This document shows, one piece after another, positions 23,830-32,154 of a stretch of DNA of 33,093 nucleotides (position 1 is the stretch's first letter; every line of letters starts with the position of its first letter). Below the pieces are notes generated by a model. The model was not told the origin of the DNA, ran no database searches, and worked only from the letters and a program-made list of their open reading frames with translations. The stretch comes from Alphaproteobacteria bacterium (lineage in GTDB: Bacteria > Pseudomonadota > Alphaproteobacteria > Caulobacterales > Hyphomonadaceae), in the NCBI GenBank assembly GCA_018969425.1, contig JAGWYJ010000036.1, forward strand, positions 1 to 33,093, in the 5' to 3' direction. A program made the translations under genes and the position numbers.

Positions 23830-24449
23830 AGGTCACGCCAACTCGGGTGGGCGTCGCCATGCGCGACGCCCGTGGCATCCACGGCACACGGGTCTATGCT
23901 GATGAGGAACACCGTGACCACATGCCGCCATCAAAACGAGAGGTCGACTGGGACAGCGGGTCGTTCAACCAAGCCCATCGAGACCTGTTCGCTGCGCATA
24001 GCTAATTCGTCAATGCCGCCCAGGTCGGACAAACCGTAGCGCCTGGCATAGCCTTGCATGGCCTTGCCAGACCAGGCCGAGGCTCGGGGTGGCGGCGCCA
24101 GGCCTGCCGGGTGAGTATCGTGCCATGCAGCCCATGCGTGCCCCACATGCCACGACCACCGAGCCCCTTGAGAACGCCATGCGTGTCGTCGCACTTCTCA
24201 TCTAGACTGCTGGGGATGCCTTCTGGCCCGTGCCCGAACGGCTGCAGGCAGAGCACGCGGCGCTGGTGAGCCGACAGGCTCGGCTTGACCTCTATCCTGG
24301 ACGCGGGCGCTTCGCTGCCGAACCACGCCAGCGGGTGTTGGGTTGAAGCTCCCGTCCTGAAGTGCGCGCGGCCAATCGGTGATTGAACGCAACGACGCAG
24401 CATGACGGTTCGACCGACCCCGGCCTCAGTTGACGGAGGTCGCTGCGTC
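23830..24449. other. Scrap region without a recognised gene
   Basis: Between the Sel1 pseudogene and the vapBC-2 operator there are overlapping frames on both strands but no family signatures, ribosome-binding sites or repeats that I can support. Likely decayed sequence. Confidence 0.45.
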
Positions 24450-24476
24450 ATGGTATATACCAACGATATATATCAT
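24450..24476. promoter_or_regulatory. Palindromic operator upstream of vapBC-2
   Basis: Arms ATGGTATATA and TATATATCAT (one mismatch) flank CCAACGA, ending 17 bases before the antitoxin ATG. The AT-rich core also resembles a -10 element, so antitoxin binding would block transcription. The sequence differs from the GGCATATG palindrome of vapBC-1. Confidence 0.65.
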
Positions 24477-24493
24477 ACTTCGGGGGCTCGACC

Positions 24494-24751
24494 ATGACTG
24501 CGACAGCCAAGGTGTTCATGCATGGCCGATCCCAAGCCGTGCGCCTGCCCAAAGAGTTCCGGTTCGAGGGCAAGGAAGTACGGGTCAGCCGCCAGGGTAA
24601 CAAAGTGATCCTTGAACCGTTGGAAACCGCTCGGGATTTTGATCCTGTCGTATTCTGGGCCAAGATCGATGCTCTTGGGCCATTTGATTTTCCTGATGAC
24701 ATTGATAACGGATTGCGTCCCGACCTCGATGAAGCTCCGTCGTTCGCGTGA
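24494..24751 (+). CDS. vapB: VapB-type antitoxin (SpoVT-AbrB domain)
   Basis: An 85-residue antitoxin. The AbrB-type N-terminus reads [20 protein letters not shown] and NKVILEPL (residues 5-43), followed by an acidic toxin-binding tail with [14 protein letters not shown]. It would bind and inhibit the adjacent PIN toxin and repress transcription through the upstream palindrome. It shares the fold but little sequence with the antitoxin at 16438, so the two modules are probably not cross-acting. Confidence 0.92.
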   Translation: MTATAKVFMHGRSQAVRLPKEFRFEGKEVRVSRQGNKVILEPLETARDFDPVVFWAKIDALGPFDFPDDIDNGLRPDLDEAPSFA

Positions 24752-24757
24752 GCCGTG

Positions 24758-25165
24758 ATGTTGTCTCTGGATACGAACATCATCATTGGCCTTCTGAACG
24801 GACGAAATCCGGCCCTGCGCGCGCATTATACGATGGCGCGCCGGGACGACGTGTCGCTCATGCTCTCGACAGTGGCCTACTATGAACTGCGCCTGGGCGT
24901 GGCCAAAAGTTCCCGAGCACGCGAGACCGCCGAGGCGCTCGACAATTTGCTGGCTGCCAACATCGACATCCTGCCCTTCACGGCCGATGACGCTTCGGAT
25001 GCGGCGGATATCAGGGCAGGACTTGAGCGCGAGGGCACGCCAATCGGCCCCTACGACATCCTTATCGCTGCCCAGGCCCGCCGACGCAGTCTCGGTCTTG
25101 TGACGCTCAACACCCGCGAGTTCAACCGCGTGCCGGGTCTGACGGTTGTGGACTGGTCTATGTGA
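24758..25165 (+). CDS. vapC: VapC/FitB-type PIN-domain ribonuclease toxin
   Basis: From the ATG at 24758 the protein has 135 residues; a GTG one codon earlier is an equal alternative. PIN-domain acids are D5 (LSLDTN), E43 (YYELRLG) and D100 (GPYDILIAAQA), followed by LVTLNTREFNRVPGL at the fourth metal site. The gene begins six bases after the antitoxin stop and looks intact. It would act as an Mg-dependent endoribonuclease. It lies between the Sel1 pseudogene and the decayed AbiE pair, so this may be the only working gene set in the scrap zone. Confidence 0.93.
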   Translation: MLSLDTNIIIGLLNGRNPALRAHYTMARRDDVSLMLSTVAYYELRLGVAKSSRARETAEALDNLLAANIDILPFTADDASDAADIRAGLEREGTPIGPYDILIAAQARRRSLGLVTLNTREFNRVPGLTVVDWSM

Positions 25166-25218
25166 TCGATCCGGGGGGCTCGCTCACCCGGACCACCTGA
25201 GGAACCACGGATTAGATC

Positions 25219-25458
25219 GTGATCTCCCGCAAACTGGAAAAGCTGCTGGCGTCCTGCACGAGCATCAAGGTCAAGCGCCTCTTTTTCATTCTTGCCGACA
25301 AACACGGACACGCCTGGCGGCGGCATCTGTCGCCCGGTCTATTTGACCTCGGCTACGGTCCGCGCGCCCTCTTTGAAAAGGGACAGTTTCATCCGCAGTA
25401 TGGGGTCTGTATGCCGCCTGAACTGATGCCCCACAGGGACGACGAGACTGGCGCGTGA
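25219..25458 (+). pseudogene. C-terminal remnant of an AbiEi-type antitoxin
   Basis: The 79-residue frame matches the end of AbiEi-family antitoxins: KLEKLLASCTSIKVKRLFF, ADKHGHAWRRHL and GHA..DLGYGPRALF..G.FHPQY. Full-length family members have roughly 200-300 residues with an N-terminal winged helix; that part is missing here and a TAG precedes the GTG. AbiEi normally represses and neutralises the AbiEii nucleotidyltransferase, whose remnant follows directly. This is a recognisable but truncated copy. Confidence 0.65.
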
Positions 25459-25465
25459 GCGATAT

Positions 25466-25735
25466 GTGAACCAGATTCGACTGCTGGTCGACATCATGCC
25501 AGCCTTGGCGGTGGAAGAAGACTTCGCTTTGAAAGACCGTACGGCAATCAACCCCTTCTATCGCGAACTTCCACGCCTGTCCGTCGATGTCGACCTCACC
25601 TTCCTTCCGATCAAGGATCGCGCGCAGTCCCTTACCGAAATCGACGCCGCCATGGTCAGCATTGCCGGCGAAGGATCCGGCGCCCTAACTCCGACCATGA
25701 GAGCACATACAAGAACCGTCACAGCCTTCCGATAG
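25466..25735 (+). pseudogene. N-terminal remnant of an AbiEii-type nucleotidyltransferase toxin
   Basis: The frame begins NQIRLLVDIMPALAVEEDFALK, as in AbiEii toxins, and keeps the LPRLSVDVDLTFLP strand with its D-x-D metal motif. The preceding nucleotide-binding loop, normally KGGTAIN, reads KDRTAIN, so both glycines are lost. After about residue 70 (SIAGEGSG) the family similarity stops, and the frame ends by running into the 3' end of traF on the opposite strand. Family proteins have about 300 residues. The gene is therefore both truncated and mutated. Confidence 0.65.
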
Positions 25736-26225
25736 GCTCCACGACGCCGATGACCGAGCTCAGGGGCGCGAGGCCGAAGGAGCGCCCATCCCATGAGCGG
25801 GATCCATCGCCCAGCAGCAGAACTTCGCCCTCTTTGAGTCGGCGGCAGACCTCCCCCCCGCCAAACAGACCGGGTCCATACCCATGCGGGACCAGAGCCC
25901 CGAGAGGAGCGCCATTGCGTTCAAGATGTCCGTTGCGTTCACAGAGGACATCGCCTGCACCGGCGGCAAACGTCTTGATGAGAAGATCGTCGGGACGCAT
26001 CACGCCCAGCCGCACCCCGAGCTCGCGTATGTCATCCGGCGGCCGCACGGCGACCCGCCGACCGATCTCAACGGCGTCGGGGACCAGCCGGTAAAGACCG
26101 ATCGGCGCGCTTGGCGTGGCGTTCCAGATGAGGACCGGGGTACGCGCATCAGGCGGGATGGCAAGCATCGCCAGAGCGAGCGCTGTCAGAGAGACGATCG
26201 ACCACGACCTCCAGCCGCCCTTCAC
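25719..26225 (-). CDS. traF: Conjugal transfer signal peptidase TraF (S26 family)
   Basis: A 168-residue protein with one N-terminal membrane helix. The S26 active site is visible: S39 in NATPSAPIGLYR and lysine K84 in LLIKTFAAGAGD, then DGRSFGLAPLSSVIGVVEPI near the end. TraF processes or cyclises the TrbC pilin in RP4/Ti-type conjugation, and a trbC gene is present at 28332. The start is a GTG with GGGAGA eight bases upstream. It is oriented away from the trb operon, separated by a 1.1-kb gap. Its last codons overlap the AbiEii remnant. Confidence 0.92.
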   Translation of the reverse strand: MKGGWRSWSIVSLTALALAMLAIPPDARTPVLIWNATPSAPIGLYRLVPDAVEIGRRVAVRPPDDIRELGVRLGVMRPDDLLIKTFAAGAGDVLCERNGHLERNGAPLGALVPHGYGPGLFGGGEVCRRLKEGEVLLLGDGSRSWDGRSFGLAPLSSVIGVVEPIGRL

Positions 26226-27345
26226 ATGCGCTCTCCCGTTCAGGGGCCATTACGATGGCGTCACGCACAAATCATTCCATCTCATCACACCCGGCCGCCC
26301 CGGTCAGAGGGTCCTGCACGACTTTTCCGATTTAGATGATGCGCGTCGTCGCCATGCCGGCGACGAGGCAAGAGATCGGCCTTGCCTGTGCGCAGACTTT
26401 CAGGAACTGACGTCAGCCCGGAGATTTGGAGATATCGATAACAGCGGCTCCGGACGGAGACGCTCTGCGACCTGTCGTCATCAACTCTTACGTCTGACCG
26501 AACCATCATGCAGAGACAATCTCAGGCGAGCCGACCAGCGACAGATCGCAACCAGAGCGCCCGGACGCAGGACGATTGTCCGTCACTCTGCGCCGCCAAA
26601 GCCGACAGCCTCTGCCGCCACGTCTGATGGCGCAGAGCAGTCGTTCCAGAACTGAACAGAGAGGATCGCGCTCAGGCCCAACGTCTTCCCAGACGCCAGG
26701 TCAGCGTCCGGCGATGATCCATCCTGCGACACTGCACCTCACATGATCCGGATCGTTCGGGCGCGCTCGCACCTTGCTCTTCGGAACAACACTCCATAGA
26801 AACCGCGCGCCTAGTTAAAGAAATTTACACCATAATTTAGAATGCACATTATATGCATTTTAAAATACAATTAAAATTATGGTTCATAAACTCTTAAAAT
26901 AACTCTGGCCCGCGCCTTGCATCGCCTGTTTCAGGAGACAAGGGCGAACGCATGAGCCGACCGACGCCATCCTTCATTCCATCCCCCGCCGGTCGCAGCG
27001 TTGCGTTCGGCCGGCCCCTGATTGCGAGACGCAGATGGAAAGAACCGCCGCCGACAGGATGGCGCACGCCCCGCCCTGAGCCGGGCGCAGCGCCAGGGCC
27101 CCTCACCCGATCCGTCCGCTCGCCCAGACCGGACCAGGGCGGAGGGACACCCCCCGCGGACCGGGAAGGATAGGATCCCGCGCCATGGCCCCGCTTCGCA
27201 TGTCACACAGCGCATCCGGACGAACGGCCACAGGCGGATCTCTCAGGACGACGACCCGAAGCCGGGGCACGCCCACAGCTTTGAACGACAGACCTCCGGC
27301 GCCGAGGCGCGCTCCGTCTCGCTCTTCCACGAGGGAGGCGACGCC
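26226..27345. other. 1.1-kb gene-poor gap between traF and trbB
   Basis: No gene is supported here. The first part (26226-26800) is GC-rich, with a TCGTCGCC/GGCGACGA hairpin at 26346-26366. A sharply AT-rich island follows (about 26810-26905) with nested inverted repeats. The last 440 bases are very GC-rich. A 73-residue frame at 26952-27173 is dominated by P, R and G and looks non-coding. The gap probably carries the trb promoter and could hold an origin of transfer, but no nic site was recognised. Confidence 0.5.
26829..26883. promoter_or_regulatory. AT-rich nested inverted repeats upstream of the trb operon
   Basis: Outer arms ACCATAATTT (26829-26838) and AAATTATGGT (26874-26883) are perfect over ten bases. 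Inside them lies AATGCA (26841-26846), CATTATA, TGCATT (26854-26859). The surrounding DNA is GC-rich, so this island stands out. It could be a promoter with operator, an H-NS-like/MucR target, or an origin element. Confidence 0.5.
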
Positions 27346-28335
27346 ATGAGCGATTCCCTTCCGGCCGCACGCATCGACATCGCGGCGCGGGGCGCGGACA
27401 TGCTGGCCGCCGCTCTGGGCGCGGAAATCCGCCTCTGGCTGGAGGCGCCGGACACTCTGGAGATTCTCGCCAATCCCGATGGCTGGGTGTTTCTCGAGCG
27501 CGAAGGGCTCGGACGCGCACGCACGCAGCTTCGTCTCCCTCCATCCGGCGCCGAAAGGATCATCCGCCTCGCGGCGGGCCTGTGTCCGGCCCCGCAGGCC
27601 GGAGGCGGCCTCATCGTGACCGCAGAGCTCCCCCCGCATGGCGATCGTTTCGAGGGTCTTCTGCCGCCGGTCGTCAGAGCCCCCTGCTTCGCGATCCGGC
27701 GGCCCACGCGCTCGCGGCCCTCTCTGGAGGATTATGTGCGCGCCGGCATCCTCTCCCCGACGCAGGCGTCCCAGCTGCGCGCCGCCATAGCGGGGCGCGC
27801 AAACATCCTGATCGCCGGCGGCGCCGGATCGGGCAAGACAACGCTCGCCAACGCCCTGCTCGCGGAAATGGCGCGACGATCAGAGCGCATCGTGGTGCTC
27901 GAGGACACGCGCGAGCTCGGGTGCGACGCCGAAGACATCGTTCATCTGCGAACGCTCCCCGGACAGGTCAGCCTCAACGATCTGGTCCGCTCGACGCTGC
28001 GTCTTCGCCCGGACCGGATCATCGTCGGCGAGGTTCGCGGCGGAGAGGCCCTCGAACTGCTCAAAGCCTGGAACACCGGGCATCCCGGAGGGCTCGCCAC
28101 CCTGCACGCCAACTCCGCGGAGGCCGCCCTCTCACGCCTTGAACAGCTGACCCTCGAGGTCGCATCGACCCCGCCGACGCGCCTGATCGAAGAGACCATC
28201 GATCTGGTGACGTTCATCGAACGCGGCGGGCCCGGCGGCCGCATCGTTTCACAGATCCTGGCGCCGTCCCGGCGCCAGTCCACCCGGAGCGCGGGGTCGA
28301 CGCGCTCATCCCTCACACAAGGACGCCATCCATGA
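27346..28335 (+). CDS. trbB: Conjugal transfer ATPase TrbB (VirB11-like)
   Basis: From the ATG at 27346 the protein has 329 residues, the usual TrbB length; the frame is open upstream to 27022, but the extra 108 residues are non-family and GAGGGAGG before 27346 fixes the start. Motifs are Walker A GGAGSGKTT (158-166), the Asp box VLEDTREL, Walker B-like RPDRIIVGEVRGGEALELLKAWNTGH and the His box GGLATLHAN. It is a hexameric traffic ATPase that powers pilus assembly and substrate transfer at the inner membrane. Its stop overlaps trbC by four bases. It is the first gene of the trb operon. Confidence 0.96.
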   Translation: MSDSLPAARIDIAARGADMLAAALGAEIRLWLEAPDTLEILANPDGWVFLEREGLGRARTQLRLPPSGAERIIRLAAGLCPAPQAGGGLIVTAELPPHGDRFEGLLPPVVRAPCFAIRRPTRSRPSLEDYVRAGILSPTQASQLRAAIAGRANILIAGGAGSGKTTLANALLAEMARRSERIVVLEDTRELGCDAEDIVHLRTLPGQVSLNDLVRSTLRLRPDRIIVGEVRGGEALELLKAWNTGHPGGLATLHANSAEAALSRLEQLTLEVASTPPTRLIEETIDLVTFIERGGPGGRIVSQILAPSRRQSTRSAGSTRSSLTQGRHP

Positions 28336-28664
28336 CCATCCTCACAACCCGATCCGCGCGCCGGATCATCGCCGTGGGCCTTCTCGCCGCCCTGGCGCCG
28401 GGCGCCTATGCGGCTACCACCGCCGCCGGCGGCATGCCCTGGGAAGATCCGCTCAACGCCGTCATGCTCTCCATCACAGGCCCCACAGCGCGCATCATCG
28501 CCATTCTGATCATTGTGGCCGCCGGCCTCACCCTCGCCTTCGGCGACATCGGACAGGGCTTCAAGAAGCTCCTTCAGATCCTCTTCGGCCTCGCCATCGC
28601 CTTCGCTGCGGCGACCTTCTTTCTCCCCCTCGTCGGCGGCGCCGGCGCGGTCCTGCCGTCCTGA
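28332..28664 (+). CDS. trbC: Conjugative pilin TrbC (VirB2-like)
   Basis: A 110-residue prepilin. A signal peptide (residues 1-27, ending GAYA) precedes two hydrophobic helices: ARIIAILIIVAAGLTLAFG, then LQILFGLAIAFAAATFFLPL. This is the TrbC/VirB2 layout. After cleavage and processing by TraF-type peptidase it forms the pilus subunit. It is translationally coupled to trbB through an ATGA overlap. Confidence 0.93.
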   Translation: MTILTTRSARRIIAVGLLAALAPGAYAATTAAGGMPWEDPLNAVMLSITGPTARIIAILIIVAAGLTLAFGDIGQGFKKLLQILFGLAIAFAAATFFLPLVGGAGAVLPS

Positions 28665-28679
28665 CCGCAGGAGAGACCC

Positions 28680-28943
28680 ATGACCGAGCCTGATCCGCAT
28701 GGATTTTCGGCGCCGCTCCGGCAGGCCCTCATCCATCCTCTGAAGCTGGGCGGCGCGCCGCGAAGCTGGGCGATTCTGAACGGCGCCCTCAGCGCCGCCA
28801 TCGTCTTCTCCGGAGCGCCCCTCGCCGGACTTCTTGCGGCCTGTCTCGGTCATGCCCTCGGGGTGTGGCTCTGCCGGAAGGATCCCCTGGCGCCGACCCT
28901 CATCGCCAGGGCGATGCGCCTGCCGGCCCGCTTTGAACGGTGA
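28680..28943 (+). CDS. trbD: Conjugal transfer inner-membrane protein TrbD (VirB3-like)
   Basis: An 87-residue protein with the short VirB3/TrbD layout: a soluble N-terminus (GFSAPLRQALIHPLKLGGAP), a hydrophobic pair (WAILNGALSAAIVF, GLLAACLGHALGVWL) and a basic tail. It assists the TrbE ATPase in the mating channel. AGGAGA lies eight bases before the start. The stop lies five bases before the trbE ATG. Confidence 0.92.
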   Translation: MTEPDPHGFSAPLRQALIHPLKLGGAPRSWAILNGALSAAIVFSGAPLAGLLAACLGHALGVWLCRKDPLAPTLIARAMRLPARFER

Positions 28944-28948
28944 CATCC

Positions 28949-31453
28949 ATGTTCTCACTCGCCCCCTATCGCCATCACCCCTCGCGTCTCGAGGATTATC
29001 TGCCCTGGGCGATCCTCGTCGCCCCGGGCGTCATCCTCGACAAGGACGGATCGTTTCAGGCGACGGCCCGCTTTCGGGGCCCCGACATCCGCTCAGCGAC
29101 GCGCGCAGAACTCGCCTCCCTCGCGCTTCGCGCCAACAATGTGATCTCCCGTCTCGGGCAGGGATGGACGGTCTGGATCGAGGCCCGCCGCGAAGAGATA
29201 GCGCCCGAACATGAGGGGGTCTTTCCCGACGAGTTCTCCCGTCTGATCGAGGCCGAGCGCGCCGCCGCCTTCGAGCACGCCGGCCAGTCCTTCGAGACCC
29301 TTCATCACCTCACCCTGCAATGGACCCCGCCCAGCGACGTCCAGAGACGGGCGGCCGCCTTCCTGTTCTCCACCCGCTCAAAGCAAACGGATGAGAGATC
29401 GGCAGGATCAGCGCGCGAGGCGCTGGAGACCTTTCGTCGTCAGGTCTCATCGGCCTTTGCGCTCTTCTCCTCCCTGTGCGCCGAGTTCGAGGCGCTCGAC
29501 GATGACGAAACCCTGACCTATCTGCGCGCCTGCGTATCGCCCCGGCCCCACCCTGTGCGCGCGCCGGCCGGGCCAGCCCTTCTCGACAGCCTCCTCACCG
29601 ATGCGCCGCTTTCCGGGGGGCTCCATCCGCGCCTGGGAGACATGCACCTGCGGACCCTGACCGTGACAGGATTTCCGGCCACCTCCTTTGCAGGCATGCT
29701 GAACGACCTCAACGCCTGTCCGCAGACCTTCCGGTGGATGACGCGGTTCATCCGTCTGTCGCGCGAGGAGGCGGTGCGCGAACTTGAACGCAAGCGCCGT
29801 CAGTGGTTCTCCCAGCACAAATCCTTCGGCGCGCTGCTCCGCGAAACTCTGACGCGCGAGCCGTCCGCCTTTTCCGATCCGGACGCCCTCGCCAAGAGCG
29901 CAGAGGCCGACGCCGCGCTCGAGGACCTCGGATCCGACGAGGTCGGGTTCGGATACCTCACCTCGACGGTGACCGTGCTCTCTCCCACGGCGAAGCAGGC
30001 CGATCAGGATCTCGCCCGTCTGAGCCGCCGCCTCGAGTTGGCGGGGTTCACGGTCATTCCCGAGACCTTCAACGCCGTCGAGGCCTGGCTCTCGAGCCTC
30101 CCGGGACATGTCCACGCCAATGTCCGCTGGCCGCTCGTCTCCACCCTCAACATGGCGCACATCGCGCCCCTCGCCTCCGTGTGGGCCGGAGAGGCGAGGT
30201 GCCGCCATCTCTCCGGTCCTGCGCTCATCCTCGCCGAAACGGAAGGCGCAACGCCCTTTCGCCTCAACCTTCATGTCGGCGATGTCGGCCACACCATGAT
30301 TGTGGGACCGACCGGCGCCGGCAAATCCGTTCTCCTCGCCTTTCTCGCTCTACAATGGCGGCGTTACCCGAACGCGCAGGTTTTCATTTTTGACCGCGGA
30401 GGGTCGGCGCGGGCCGCCTGCCTCGCCATGGGAGGGACCGTTCTGGATCTCTCCCCGGAGGAGACGCGTCCCCTTCAGCCCCTCGCCGGGCTCGACACGC
30501 CTCAGGGACGCGCCCGCGCCATGGACTGGCTGAGCGAGCTTATCGCACTCGAAGGCCTCAGCCTCACCCCGGCGCGCCGGGATGCGCTGTGGACAGCGCT
30601 GATGAGCCTCTCGGGCGCCCCTGTTGCGCATCGGCACCTGACAGGCCTGCGCCTCCTCGTCCCGGACAGCGAACTCAAGGAGGCTCTGAGCTCCTATACT
30701 CATGAAGGGCCTCTGGGTTCTCTCTTCGACGGAGACGCCGATCCTCTTGCGCTTTCCGACATCAGCCTTTTCGAAATGCAGGACCTCCTTGCCCGGCCGA
30801 AGGCCGCAGCGCTCGCGCTCCATTATCTGTTCTCACGCCTCGAAGAGAGGTTCGACGGACGTCCCACGCTGATCCTTCTCGATGAGGCCTGGACGCTTCT
30901 GGATACGCCGGTGTTCGCCGCCCGCCTGAAGGACTGGCTGAAGACGCTGCGCAAGAAGAATGTGGCGGTCGTCTTCGCCACCCAGTCCCTTGCCGACATC
31001 GCATCCTCTTCCATCGCGCCGCAGCTGATCGAGAGCTGCCCCACCCGCATTTTCCTGCCCAACGAGCGCGCCCTCGAGCCCCAGCAGCAGCGCGTCTATG
31101 AAGCGTTCGGGCTCAACGCGGCCGAACGCGAACTGCTCGCCTCCGCAATTCCCAAGCGGGACTATTATTATCAGAGCCCGCTCGGCCGGCGTCTCTTCCA
31201 GCTGCGCCTGGGCGAGATCGCCCTCGCCGTCTGCGCCGCCTCCGACCCCGAAACGCTCCGCCTTGTGGCGGCCTGCGAGGCCCGGCGCGGGCCCCATCCC
31301 TTCTGGCGGGTTTTTCTGTCGGCGCGGGGACACTCGCCGATCCTTGAGGCGATCGACGCCGGCGCCGACGCCTCCGCCCCTCCTGACGAGAACGAGGGCC
31401 TGTCCGAAAGCCAGCCCGTCCTTATCGCCCCGATGGAGCCCGTCCTCCCATGA
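28949..31453 (+). CDS. trbE: Conjugal transfer ATPase TrbE (VirB4-like)
   Basis: A full-length 834-residue VirB4-family ATPase. The chosen ATG gives MFSLAPYRHHPSRLEDYLPW, matching the family start; a GTG three codons earlier (28940) would overlap trbD. Walker A is GPTGAGKS (453-460) and Walker B is LILLDEAW (D645, E646), followed by KNVAVVFATQSLAD. It energises pilus biogenesis and substrate movement through the type IV secretion channel. Its stop overlaps the trbJ start by four bases. No frameshift is seen. Confidence 0.96.
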   Translation: MFSLAPYRHHPSRLEDYLPWAILVAPGVILDKDGSFQATARFRGPDIRSATRAELASLALRANNVISRLGQGWTVWIEARREEIAPEHEGVFPDEFSRLIEAERAAAFEHAGQSFETLHHLTLQWTPPSDVQRRAAAFLFSTRSKQTDERSAGSAREALETFRRQVSSAFALFSSLCAEFEALDDDETLTYLRACVSPRPHPVRAPAGPALLDSLLTDAPLSGGLHPRLGDMHLRTLTVTGFPATSFAGMLNDLNACPQTFRWMTRFIRLSREEAVRELERKRRQWFSQHKSFGALLRETLTREPSAFSDPDALAKSAEADAALEDLGSDEVGFGYLTSTVTVLSPTAKQADQDLARLSRRLELAGFTVIPETFNAVEAWLSSLPGHVHANVRWPLVSTLNMAHIAPLASVWAGEARCRHLSGPALILAETEGATPFRLNLHVGDVGHTMIVGPTGAGKSVLLAFLALQWRRYPNAQVFIFDRGGSARAACLAMGGTVLDLSPEETRPLQPLAGLDTPQGRARAMDWLSELIALEGLSLTPARRDALWTALMSLSGAPVAHRHLTGLRLLVPDSELKEALSSYTHEGPLGSLFDGDADPLALSDISLFEMQDLLARPKAAALALHYLFSRLEERFDGRPTLILLDEAWTLLDTPVFAARLKDWLKTLRKKNVAVVFATQSLADIASSSIAPQLIESCPTRIFLPNERALEPQQQRVYEAFGLNAAERELLASAIPKRDYYYQSPLGRRLFQLRLGEIALAVCAASDPETLRLVAACEARRGPHPFWRVFLSARGHSPILEAIDAGADASAPPDENEGLSESQPVLIAPMEPVLP

Positions 31454-32145
31454 AAGCAATCCCCGTCCTTTTCAGCGTCTGCGCGCTGACATGCCTCTCA
31501 TCCGCCCTCGGCCAGGTCGCAGTCATCGACCCCAGCAATCTGGTTCAGAACGCGCTCTCTGCGGCGCGCAGTCTTCAGCAGGTCGCAAACCAGGTGAAGA
31601 GCCTCGAGAACGAGGCAAGAAATCTCATCGCCCTCGGCGACGGATCGAGCCCGGATCTGATCGACCGCCTCTCTGAAATGGAGAGGCTCATCGCCTCCGC
31701 CACCGACCTTGCGCGCGACCTGTCGGCCGCGCGCGCAGCCATGGAGCATCTCGCCCCGCCGGGCGGCGCCGGATCGACACGCGCCGATCGCCAGCGCCTC
31801 GCCGCCGCCCAGGAAGCCGCCATTCGCGACGCCCTCGCCCAGACGCTGGCCGTCCAGGCGCTGGTCTCCGGAGAGATCGCGCGCGATCAGGCGGCGCTGG
31901 CCAGAATGGCGGACGCGAGCCTCGCAGCGGAGGGGTCGCTGGCCGCCCAGCAGGCCGGAAACGAGCTGCTCGCCCTTCAGGCGGCGCAGATGATGCGCCT
32001 CGAGGCTCTGCTCTCGGCCTCCGCCCGCACGCAGGCCCTTGAGGGAGCGCGCGCTCTGGAGGCCGAAGAGACGGCGCGCCGGCGTCATGAGCGCTTCTTC
32101 GGAGGCGCCGACCGGGCTCATCCCTCAGCCCCGCCCTGGCGATAG
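31450..32145 (+). CDS. trbJ: Conjugal transfer protein TrbJ (VirB5-like)
   Basis: A 231-residue exported protein. A signal peptide (residues 1-22, ending SALG) is followed by QVAVIDPSNLVQNALSAARSLQQVANQVKSLENEARNL, typical of TrbJ, and a long alanine/glutamine-rich coiled-coil region up to a C-terminal RRRHERFFGG. It is a minor pilus or channel component in the periplasm. The gene overlaps trbE by four bases and is followed by trbL after nine bases. Confidence 0.92.
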   Translation: MKAIPVLFSVCALTCLSSALGQVAVIDPSNLVQNALSAARSLQQVANQVKSLENEARNLIALGDGSSPDLIDRLSEMERLIASATDLARDLSAARAAMEHLAPPGGAGSTRADRQRLAAAQEAAIRDALAQTLAVQALVSGEIARDQAALARMADASLAAEGSLAAQQAGNELLALQAAQMMRLEALLSASARTQALEGARALEAEETARRRHERFFGGADRAHPSAPPWR

Positions 32146-32154
32146 GAGGCCGTC

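Noticed and set aside
24002-24463. 153-residue minus-strand frame and overlapping frames in the scrap zone
   Set aside because: Several mutually overlapping frames exist, with none showing domains or start signals; likely chance frames in GC-rich DNA.
26952-27173. 73-residue plus-strand frame before trbB
   Set aside because: It is rich in P, R and G as expected for GC-rich noncoding frames, with no family resemblance and poor ribosome-binding spacing.
27022-27345. N-terminal extension of trbB giving a 437-residue protein
   Set aside because: The extra residues are compositionally random, and a strong GAGGGAGG site before 27346 yields the standard TrbB length.
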